From: Glandiceps talaboti
Lineage: Eukaryota > Hemichordata > Enteropneusta > Spengelidae
Assembly: GCF_964340395.1 (NCBI RefSeq)
Contig: NC_135550.1
Location: 3,853,101 to 3,915,100, forward strand
Length of the DNA stretch: 62,000 nucleotides
Direction of reading: 5' to 3'
Shown: positions 1-12,200 of the stretch, in pieces
How positions within the stretch are numbered: the stretch's first letter is position 1
Layout of the letters: the number at the start of each line of letters is the position of its first letter
The notes under the pieces: model-generated
The model's input: the letters and a program-made list of their open reading frames with translations, nothing else
Told to the model about the DNA's origin: nothing
Databases searched by the model: none
Position numbers and translations under genes: made by a program

Positions 1-81
1 TGCAAGTATGTAATAATGTTTTTGGTATTGCACTGCAGTGTAAATACCACGTGTATGTGTGTGCACAGGTGCAAATAATTA

Positions 82-230
82 AGCAATAAACCACCCCCTG
101 GGGGCCGGATGGTATACCAAGTGGTTTTGACCAGTGAACGAAATATATGCACGAGCGATAGCGAGTGCATATATTGAGTTCACTGGTCAAAACCGAGTGG
201 TATACCTTCCCCAGGGGGTGGTTTATCGCT
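82..230. mobile_element. Foldback (palindromic) MITE
   Basis: The two halves are nearly perfect inverted copies. CAATAAACCACCCCCTGGGG at the left returns inverted at the right end, and TTCACTGGTCAAAACC pairs across the centre. The core holds CGAGCGATAGCGAGTG. There is no coding capacity, so it is a miniature inverted-repeat element in the last BBS1 intron visible here. Confidence 0.75.
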
Positions 231-1153
231 ATTATATTATACTAGTATATTGATAATATCGGAAACAAGATAAGAACTAACGTTTTCTCGTTTCATATGC
301 GCCTCTGTGTCTAATTTGCATAACAATAACGCTGCTTTTCAAGACAGCTGATCTTGGCCTCAACGTGAACGTCATGCAGCGACTGGATTTATTTTATCTG
401 CTCGTCGTTTCTAGGGATAATCTGTACATTGATCGGCTCATTAAAAGTGCACAGTGATGAATAAACAACCTGTTTGACTCAAGGTATAAACTTGAAGTGG
501 TTTATTGAACACAGCGTGTTTCGATCGCTCCCGGCCGAATTCGTGACTCGGTGAAGTGATAGACAGGTTGATATTGACAATGTATTTATATTACTGGAAG
601 TTACCTCAGTAGATTTTCGGGTTTGAGGATTTCCCTCTTGGATTGATGACTGATACTCTAGGACAGGATCCCAGACAAATTTATATTTAGATTAATGGTA
701 AGTCAGCCAGTGTAAACGTATTAAAGCTCTTTCACTTGCTTCATTTTTATGACAGGACAGGACATCGACAGCTCACCAATGTTTCCACTCCAGCCGCGCC
801 AAGGCTGGGACCGATCTCGTGCATGCCTAGTGCCTTGACCTTAGTACATGTAGTAGGCGATGATTTGAACAAATACGCGATGACTGGGTTGCTTTCGAAA
901 TTTCCCTCATAATTTCTCATAAAATATTGTCTCATTGAGAGAAAATCCTCCTCTGACAATTCGAAGAGTTCACTATCAGTATCACGGCGGACTACAACTC
1001 AACACTCGTAGACGAACAAAATTTGGACGCATGCCAGCAGTGCATTATCGTACCAGCAGTGCATTATCACTCGTTTTAGACGTGCTAGTTCGATGTCTAG
1101 ACCAATCAGATCCCTCGATTTCCACCATCAATATACTGGTATAATATAATATG
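229..1153. mobile_element. Possible DNA element bounded by AT-rich inverted repeats
   Basis: The left end, TATTATACTAGTATATTGAT, is matched in inverted orientation by ATCAATATACTGGTATAATA at about 1126-1151, with one or two mismatches over about 25 bp. The interior (about 900 bp) has no convincing ORF, but has a 17-bp direct repeat, ACCAGCAGTGCATTATC, near 1030-1070. The arms are AT-rich, so chance pairing is possible. Confidence 0.35.
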
Positions 1154-1423
1154 TAATATACTATATATATTTATTTTAACATCTACTTTCATCTATGAAT
1201 TCATAGATTTCATTCTAGTCCTTGCTATATAGTATATAACATTTACTCTTTTTTTTACATTGTGCTTTTCCAAAATTAAAGTAACAGTAATGCCGAAAGT
1301 ATTGAATAATTATTTTCCCTATCTAAGACCCATGATGGTTCAATGCCTTATACATCCTAAAAATCTCCTGCTGCCATTGAATTAGTGGGATGAAATCATG
1401 TATTCTTGTGCAATAATACTTAC

Positions 1424-4400
1424 ATGTATAAGGTTCTTCTGCAGTGCATACAATTTGTCATCATACTGAAAGCTAATGACAAGGTTTAGGGATGGAGTGC
1501 TGACAGACGCATTCTGTAAACTAACAGTCAACTTGAATGTGGGACCAATACCTTGAATCTACAAAGATAATAACATTACATTTATATGAATTACAACATG
1601 TTAAAACAATGCAACCTTTTTGCACAGCTTAAAGTTTGTTGTTGTATGTACAATAACAAACATTTTACACATTTATTATTCATGAGATGTTTTACACTGA
1701 AGGAATAAGCACTAAGGAGTAATAAATATTCACTGTTTAGCCATGAACATATTATTTCTGCTGACTCCAATAATGCATTGGTCAACAGTAAAGATCAACT
1801 TCATATTTCTATGAAATTGACAGTAATAATAGGTGGTGTGAAATCATGAAATGACACTCCAGAACTTATAGGAGTGGTGTTCCCCTTTAATCATTAAAAA
1901 TCTAACAAACATTCTCACAGTTTTTAATAGAAGTCTTTTTGAACACACCTGTGCTGATAATTTCAGTGGTTCCTGTGGATTTGTTGAGATGGGGTTCAAA
2001 CTGTTATCCAGTGCTTTCACAAATGCCCTTGCAGTATTTAGTCGAAGTCGATATAGATCATGTTGAAACATTCGATGCATTGCTGTAGTAGAAGAAAGAC
2101 AAAGTAAGTACTAGTATGTCCTAATCCTGGTATAGTAGATGATATCAGATTAAAGCTTGGGTTGCAGTTATATCCTGGACTGGACTGTATCCTGTCTATA
2201 TTTTTTTATTACAAAACCCAGAGATTCCTTTGCATTATGAAAATCCAGTAGCCTGACAAGGAAACTTTTGAAATCATTTTATGTAACATTGATTTTTTCT
2301 AGATAAGTGTACCAACCTGTTCCGTTTTCTCGTTCTCTCATGGTCTGATCCACAAATAATTTGGTTTTCTTTGGTACATTTAATTTCTGATTTTGTGCAG
2401 ATGGTGGTCCTGCTGCCATGTCCTTTTCTTCAAACACTGCAGAACGACGTAGAATTTTCACTATCAGACCCCCACCTTTGGTTGTCATTACTAACGCACC
2501 ATCTTCCCTACCAAACCGTCCAAACTGCATCCCAGTAACTGCATCCTGATAAAACAACACAAACAATATCTTATTTGAGGTAGTTGACCTAAAGGCTGTA
2601 TATCCTATCCACTCTATATCATTTCCCAATTTTGCAACTATTACATTTTACTCATTATTTCCATCTATAACCTGTACTTCTAAGTTCTTTTACTCCTGAT
2701 TTTTCTCTTAAAATTCTTGAAGCAATGTGATATCAATGATTGAGATTGTTAAGACTTGTTAAATGGCATAAATACATACCTGTGTGCTGATATTATTCAC
2801 TAAGTACTTGTCTCTGTAGACATGTACATCACAGTTATTGAGGCCCACCAATACAGCCTTGAAGCCACGTTGTTTATGATCCATTAAGCCCATAGAACAG
2901 ATATTTGCTGGTAAGTAGACTGTCCATAGTTTTTTACCCTGTGAAAACAAAGGTTGTTCAGTTGGTCATATTTTAAAAGATCAAACTACTCAGCTACTAT
3001 TATGCTTGTGACTCATAAGAAACTGCATGTAACTGAAACTGACTAATACAATGAATCTAACATACCAACAACCATATACTATATATGTAATGTATACTGA
3101 AGGTTTAGAGTGGCTGGCTTGGAATCTACAAGCTGTTAGTTCCAGCCGAATCACTGCTGTTTGTTTCTGAAAGGCTAACTCCTTGTGCAAAATTTAAACC
3201 ATGACTGCATTCAAGTCAACCCAGCTGTATAAATGGGGACCTTGTAGGAAAAAGTTGCTTTATAGTGAAGGGTTTAATCTTAGATGCTTATAAAGGCAGT
3301 GGTGGGTTGTATGCTCACCGGGAAATGTGAATTACTGACATCATGACTCACAGCTGTACAGTATAATAAACACTTACCTTAAGAGTATAACACTGCAGTG
3401 TTTGGTCCATACACCCTACAATGATATTCTTTCCAACTCTTTGTAAGCCAACTGGTTGTGATCCAAGTTCCACACATGGTTTAGCAACTTTTGAACCCCT
3501 GTGATTAATAGTATTGACAGTCAGTCCAACAACCAGGACCAATAATTTATACTGAAAACAACATATTACTTTTACTGGTATGACCCATACAACAAATTGT
3601 CATCTTCTCCATCATTTCTTGGCTCTTCTGATGAGTAACATAATACCAATATCTTTAACATTTAACAAACCAAATCAGTACTTATCAAAACTATACTATC
3701 ATCTTACTTAGGACTGACTGATGGGGTAATGGTTAGTGTTGACAACCAGGCAACAACACAACAAACAACATCATGTTGAACACATTACAGCATAACAAAC
3801 TCACCTTTTCAATGCATAGATGTGACCATCTCTACAAGAAACCACGATACGGAATTCTACATCATAGAGACCAGATACACTCATAAAGACAGGTACACTT
3901 GGTAGACTCATCTAGAAAATAAAGTAAATATGATGAAGTTATCAATGTCAGCATTACAATATAATATATCATGCTGAAAGATCAATCCTCACTTTTCTTC
4001 CAATATTAATGTCAGAATACCTTCATTCACCAGATAAGTACTTGTAATTGCCAGTCCTGTTATGTATAATTCCTTCTCACCCCACCCCCCATTCCATCCC
4101 ACCCATTCCTTTAACATCATTCAGTGTTCCCTTAGCTACACAGCTAAACTTTCATACACATCCCTGCAGTGTGCTTAGGGTGCTCGACATGATATGGCAA
4201 AATACCAAGGGATGGCTTCTATGACAATACACTTGTAAGCATGCCAGTATTTCACCTTAACAATTAGTTGTTACTCATAACATCTATTTAAACTAATAAT
4301 ATAGGGACTTTTTAACAATTTACCACTTCCAATATTTAGTATTTTACAGTATTAATTCCATTAGTGACAGAAAGGTTTACCTTAGCAAGCACAGTGAAGG

Positions 4401-4770
4401 CTTCAGGGTCTAATATATAGATATCTTTACTTTCAGTTCCAATAACAAGACAACTGATAGCATCTTCATCTGCCATACTCTTCTTTAAAGTATCCATGCA
4501 TGTTATCACTGTCTGTATAGAGAGATAGGAGGATTATTTCATCACTAATACATACAATTTGAATACTAAAATGCATTAACAAACTTCTGTTCTAAACATC
4601 TTATTTACACACTAGGCCAATATCTTTGAGTATTCCTTTGTATAAATTATTACAAAAAATGCAGCCTAAAGAAATGCCTGTAGGCCTCAAAGTCAATTTT
4701 GACACATCCTAAAGACTGGTAGATACATCATGGTTCAATGTCATCATGAAATACATACACAAACATATGT

Positions 4771-4869
<99 letters not shown>

Positions 4870-5052
4870 CACACACACATGTACACAAACGCACAGCATA
4901 CATGTATACACGAGTGAATATATGTACACATACACACATACAAATGCATAAATGTACACACAGATTACACACAAACACACAAATAAATACACAAACATAC
5001 ATACATACATATAATTTATACAACTTAATTAAACAAAAAACATTTCTAAATA

Positions 5053-5100
<48 letters not shown>

Positions 5101-6223
5101 TGACAAAGACTTGCACTTGTGATCTTTCACAGAGAATACAATAGAATAAAGAATTATCTATTACCTGTTTCTTGAGAGGTGTATGCTTATGAACATTGGC
5201 AAATGTTTCCATCTGTTCTGGATCCAGCATTAGAAACCTGTCAAGTTAGAATTACAGAGATAAAACCACTACTCTGGTTGTTTTACGTCACAACGATACG
5301 TACCTATGCTACTGGTTCTGATGTGTTCAAAATATTATGAGTCAAAACATTCAAAATTACCATTACTTTCCCTGATTTTTCTTCGATAATCCTGGCATTG
5401 GTATAACTATGCTTTTTTCCAATAGTTTTCTTCACTCAGCTGGAAAGTACTTGTGACCTAAAGGTTGTCACTACATGTACTTGTCTAGCAATTCATAGTG
5501 ACAAAGCCCCTTATGTCACTCATATTTTCCTTGGCTGAACAAAGAGAAATATTATGGAATGACATCTAAATATAAATGATAAATGAACCAAGCACCTATC
5601 TAACTATTCATAATGATAAATGAACCAAGCACCTATCTAACTATGTATAATGACATACAAAAGCCAAACAACAATACATGGTAATAGCTCGTGTAGCGGC
5701 TCAATGATAGTATGCATGCACATCCTATATACTATACAAGGTTTGTTTGGTGGTTTTAACCAAGGATGCATTGGAGTCTCACAAGAAATGATTGTGTCGT
5801 CAAATTGACATACTTTGAGGTCACTCTGATTGGACAACAGCACCGTCCTACTCATACTGCAATCAGTAAGACATATACATGTACATTTCATTTGTCTACT
5901 TGCCTTAGTGATCTCACTGTTAGACTACCTTCATTACTTTCTCTTCTCAAACTGTCCAACATTTCTCTCAGAACTCTCACATCAATTTTATCCTGTAAAG
6001 GTAAATGTATGAAATACACTGCTTATATTGTTCTAACTCAAGGACAGAAGTTGGGACAGTTTTCATTGGGATGTAATAAGTACTTGTGTCACTTTACAGA
6101 ATTATTTATCTATATACTGATATAAGGGAGGTTTTAACACATTGCCACAGAGAACACAGCTAGCACTCATGCAAATATCCCAAGGTGTCCCTACAACAAT
6201 TACATTAATAGACTCTTCCTCTT

Positions 6224-6254
<31 letters not shown>

Positions 6255-9200
6255 TAGTTTTGTCAATGGCCAGAATTCAGTAGAAAACGTTTTCTTTGTA
6301 GTATGTTTATTATCATAAAACTTATTACACAGAAAGTTGTTGTACAATCCTGAGAGAGTTTACAACCAGCGACAAGCATTTAATAATGGAGCTTGTTATA
6401 AACAGGGAATGTAACTCAATGAATTGGATTAATAACACTTGGCACAGTATGTTGGATGTACACAGACTGGTATTACAATGCATGGTTTGACAAGAACAGT
6501 TTTATGGCCTGGCCACTTTACAGAAAGCTCACGTTCACAAACAAATTTAATTTCCCCTGTCATTTCATCAGGGACCTCCTCACAGTGGTCGGCCCTGTCC
6601 AGCATTCATCTAAAATAGCCACCACAAAAAACTGCTGTCCACTACAAAACATTCTATTATTCTTGGACATTACATGTACTAAGTGCATAAAATAAATACT
6701 AATTATGACACCTTTGTTTCTCTTCACTACTATTAGCATACACTGGAGGCAATCAATGGTGAAAAGATGTCTGGCTAGACTTGACAGCTTTTCAAAACAA
6801 TTATGACCAACTGTCATTTGATATGTACTTTGCTGACTGTATCAAGGAAAGATACTATTACCAGGTGGACAGAAAATGTACCTGCCACTACAGTTCATGA
6901 CCTCTCAATGTCTACACTCACTGCAACTTCAATCAAATGGCCGGTAACTTGAATATTTTCTTTGGAGATAATACTTGGAAATATTGCTAGTACTACAGGA
7001 AGGAAAATAGTTGCTGTGAAAGTGGAAGGAAAATATTTTCACATACTTCAAAGATTTTATGCAAGTGTTGTAACAAATATTCTTCATTTTTGGCAGAATG
7101 TAATTCTTACAGTAGGACACAAATTTTGTCCCATCTATTGTTATGCTAATTATATCATGAATATTAATTATAAACTCACAAATATTAATATCCTTCACGA
7201 CTCTAGTTACAGTTGGGAGGTCCCTGTTTCATGTACGCTAAAGAGGCCATAAAACTGTTTATATCAAACTATGAAATCTAAGACTGGGTTCTTTAGTTAC
7301 AATATGCAGTGCCAATTGTGATAAATCCAATTTATTTGTTTACTTTCCCTGTTTGTAAATGCTTGCCTGTCACTGGTTGTACTTTGTGAGAACTACCTTT
7401 TTACAGTACACAAATACCACACTAACTTACATCTCTAGCCTGATTCCACAAATCTTGTTCAACTGGGTTCACATCCAATGGTGGTAATGTAAACTTGAAG
7501 TACGGTCTCAGATTTTTGTAAACATAAATGTATGGTCCTGATGCCACAGCGATAGCTGAAAAAGTGAAAGTTCCTGTCAGTTTCTATGGTTGGAAATAAT
7601 AATTTCTCTATCATTATTAAGTTTACTTTGATGAGTGCAATGTAAATATTGTAAACTTTGTAATAGAAATGTTGACACCAATGCTACATAAACCCTGACT
7701 TCTATTTCACACATCAATGGTTTTGTGCTTAGTTTTTAAATACCACTATAAACACGAATTGGTCAAATTGTAGACAGGGGAACTGAAAATCTAAACCATG
7801 ATATAACAACTTCAACATCATCATCTCAGGTTTCAGTCACAAGATGGATCAACAACCATGACCATTTCCAAGATAGTCAATTTAAAGGGAATGATGTTGG
7901 AGCTCAAAATTTTGTTTGGTCAAGTAATGAGAAACAGAAAAAAATAGGGTCACCCTGAAATGGTTGCATACAAGTTTTGAAACCTTTTTTATACAATCTT
8001 GTTACAAACTGTACCAAAGCCTTGTTCAGGGATAAGTATTACATAATACTTTACCTGGTGTTCTCGGTTCATTTGTATCCATAAAGAATGTAGATACACC
8101 AGTTGGTAGATCTATGATAGCATTTTCAGACATCAGAGTGGTTCCCTTGTACACCTTCAACTTCATATCATATGACCCTGTTCCTAAATCTGCAACAATC
8201 AGTTTGTTTTCACCATCCCCATTCAAATCAGATAGAGCTATTTGAGAAGAGAAAGTCACTTTCAGTATCTAGAACAATACATCGACCTTTTTTCATGATA
8301 AAATATGTAAAAGTAGAATGTAACTGTTCCTACAGATTTAGTGACATCCTGGAGTACATGGATCTCTTACTGCCTCCTCATCCATCTAATAAAGTTGCAA
8401 AATTCATCTTGATCTTGCATCTCTGTACTATTGTGCTACATATTAGTTATAAATACAACATTCAGAATCCAATTCATGAGGGACAGAATTGAATGGGGAT
8501 CTGATTTCACAGCACATGATCATCCATCATTCAAATTGATATCTCATAGCTTTATTGTGACACTATGGTCATCCAAGTATATTGTGTATGATTATTAGCA
8601 TGAAGTATACTGTATTATCACATATGTACCACTGTGTAAGTCAATGTACAGTCAGAAATAAAACTGGTATTTTCACTGTTGGGTATGCAAATGAGATAAA
8701 TTGAGATAAAATAGATCCTAATGCAAAACCAATCCCTACTGAAAATAAGCAAATAAATTCATTCATTTTTTAAAGCACATCCACGTCTTTTGAAACACCT
8801 TTTGAAAACAAAGTTGTTGGTTCATAAAGTATTTCACTATTTTTCTTGACCATCGCAAGTTCTGAAGTATCAAATAACTATGCAAATTAGTCGCTTTCCT
8901 ATCAAATAACTAGGCAAATTAGTTACTTTCACTGCAAACAAGTAAACAACACTTCAACTACTTTCCGTATGTAAACATAACCCATCTTGATGTTTAGTAA
9001 TGTATTGAAGGTATCTGGTATTTCAAACGTTTCCACTGAAGAATTATACACTTCTATGAAACATTTATAAAGTAAATTTATTACTGTAGGTCATTTTAAA
9101 CTGATATTCAACCAGGAAAGCTAGAATCGCCAACTGTCATTTGCAGCCTCCAACTGGACATGAACGCCACCTCTATTGTTGATATTGATCAGAAAATAGA

Positions 9201-12200
9201 GGATAGAATGGTGAAACTATTACTTCTACAAGTTCTAGACAACTAAGAAGTATACCTACCAGTAGGATTTCAGAGGATTTGGCAAGTTAATTCAGAAATA
9301 TGCCTGTTATTCTTTTACAAACATTGAAGAACTTACTTTTTTATGATGTAAATGGTACATTTGCATAACAATAGGACACAGTGTCAAAAAGTTACCAGCT
9401 GATGTTGGGTGACCTAAATCATTACGCAGTGATGTTCTGAATTATTACGTTTGGTGTACATATGTAATAATACCAGAACCCCACGGCCTCAATGGATGGT
9501 AGGGCATACAGAAGTTATATTTCATGAGTGATTTGGTTTATTCTGCTGTATTTACTCGCTGTCGCTCATGAAAATACGGTGGCAGAATAAACCAAATCAC
9601 TAGTGAAATAACTTCTTTATGCCCTGCCATCCATTGTGAGGCTGTGGGGTTCTGTCAGGTTTATCTTGGCTTCTGCTATCTACTTATAACATGGTTTGCT
9701 TTGCAGCTGGGACATTCAAATGGAATGACCTGATTAATTAGGCAAGATGACAATGATTGCAATAAATTGCTGTTGGCAAAACACACAGCAATGTTATAAT
9801 CCTAGCCGAGACTTACCCAGACATGAAGTGAAGGTGTAAAGTGATGCCACAGGATCATAGTGAGCATCTAGCCATTTGGAGTTGGCTTCACTGTTGAAAT
9901 AAAATTGAAATTTGATGAATATATACATGGGGTTTTATAGAACTGTAGTCTTGCTGCTAGACGTTCAGGCTTTCTTTCGATACTATAAGCAAACGAAGTT
10001 CGCAGAAAGGGCTTGTTCGGCCGTGTGTCATATTTTATCGGAAGAACATCCGAGGTCTAGCAGATAGACTAATAGAACTGTGGTTACTCATGGCTGATGA
10101 TACAAATTAGGTAGTCTATCTCACAGACAAGGAAGAAAATCTTTGTCAGTGTTTATCTGTACTAATACCCCTAGTCCTAGGATCCTAACCAACCTATAAC
10201 TCCCTAGATTTGATATTGTATCTTTTTAGTCCTACTTGCAGACAGAGTAATGTGTTCAAGTCTGATATACATGTACTCCCTAGGGAGAAGAACATTGTCA
10301 GAATCAAGTCCTGACTTACTAGAGCAGGAGAAAGGAGAGTGACATTGTCAGAATCATGTCCTGACTTACTAGAGCAGGGGAAAGGAGAGTGACATTGTCA
10401 GAATCATGTCCTGACTTACTAGAGCAGGGGAAAGGAGAGTGACATTGACAGAATCATGTCCTGACTTACTAGAGCAGGGGAAAGGAGAGTGACATTGTCA
10501 GAATCATGTCCTGACTTACTAGAGCAGGGGAAAGGAGAGTGACATTGACAGAATCATGTCCTGACTTACTAGAGCAGGGGAAAGGAGAGTGACATTGTCA
10601 GAATCATGTCCTGACTTACTAGAGCAGGAGAAAGGAGAGTGACATTGACAGAATCATGTCCTGACTTACTAGAGCAGGGGAAAGGAGAGTGACATTGTCA
10701 GAATCAAGTCCTGACTTACTAGAGCAGGAGAAAGGAGAGTGACATTGACAGAATCATGTCCTGACTTACTAGAGCAGGGGAAAGGAGAGTGACATTGACA
10801 GAATCAAGTCCTGACTTACTAGAGCAGGAGAAAGGAGAGTGACATTGTCAGAATCAAGTCCTGACTTACTAGAGCAGGAGAAAGGAGAGTGACATTGTCA
10901 GAATCATGTCCTGACTTACTAGAGCAGGAGAAAGGAGAGTGACATTGACAGAATCATGTCCTGACTTACTAGAGCAGGAGAAAGGAGAGTGACATTGACA
11001 GAATCATGTCCTGACTTACTAGAGCAGGAGAAAGGAGAGTGACATTGACAGAATCATGTCCTGACTTACTAGAGCAGGAGAAAGGAGAGTGACATTGTCA
11101 GAATCATGTCCTGACTTACTAGAGCAGGAGAAAGGAGAGTGACATTGACAGAATCATGTCCTGACTTACTAGAGCAGGGGAAAGGAGAGTGACATTGACA
11201 GAATCATGTCCTGACTTACTAGAGCAGGAGAAAGGAGAGTGACATTGTCAGAATCATGTCCTGACTTACTAGAGCAGGAGAAAGGAGAGTGACATTGACA
11301 GAATCATGTCCTGACTTACTAGAGCAGGAGAAAGGAGAGTGACATTGACAGAATCATGTCCTGACTTACTAGAGCAGGGGAAAGGAGAGTGACATTGTCA
11401 GAATCAAGTCCTGACTTACTAGAGCAGGGGAAAGGAGAGTGACATTGACAGAATCAAGTCCCAGCTTAATTACTCCATCCGCAAGCTTTGGTCAACTGCT
11501 CTATAACTTTACAGTATTAACACTGGGTCAAATTCTCATTGAATTTGTACTATTACTACCAAGTTGTTAGACTATCAACAGTCTTCTTGACTTTTTTGTA
11601 ATTTATCTTTAATACTATTTTTGCTGCTAAAATTAACAGAATTAAAACCTGGTGTGTGTTGGACGTTTGATGAAATCAAGACGACTGTTCGGAGTGTCTA
11701 TGTTCTAACCCACCATACTTTCATTTATATGAATTATTCATGAGCACCCTCATTTATTTGCATAACAAAACAAATTGTAGCATTTTTGCTTGCACAAGAC
11801 AACACTATATGCGCATACATTACGATGTTCATTGACATAACGCAAGTTATAGCATTGATGTATCTCACTAAGAAATACACAGTTCATAGCCTCAGTAAAG
11901 AATGCTCAGTTCAGTTCGGTTCAGGGATAAGGTTAAGACTATGGAGAGTAAAAATTCACTTCACATGCATGATTGCATGTCCAAGTTGTTGAGCTGTCCA
12001 CCATGATTATGTAAATATTATGCTAATTTATAAATGGAAAGCTTTACTCAGATGCCTAGTTAAACACTCGGGAGCACTTCCGAGTTGATACAGATGTCGG
12101 ATTATATTCATGTGTTCAATTCTCAGTGACTAGCATGTGTTCTGTATCATGTGTATAGAACAGAGAATGTGCACTATACATACTGATTATTATATTGCAT

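Noticed and set aside
747-959. 70-codon minus-strand ORF as the last BBS1 exon
   Set aside because: It does not resemble the BBS1 C-terminus and has no acceptor in phase 0; the true last exon is probably beyond the window edge.
4709-5230. 173-codon Cys-Val-rich ORF
   Set aside because: It is CA microsatellite plus real BBS1 exon 5237-5165 read in frame; only the exon part is genuine.
10291-11461. CRISPR-like direct repeats
   Set aside because: Units are contiguous with no unique spacers, and the genome is clearly eukaryotic.
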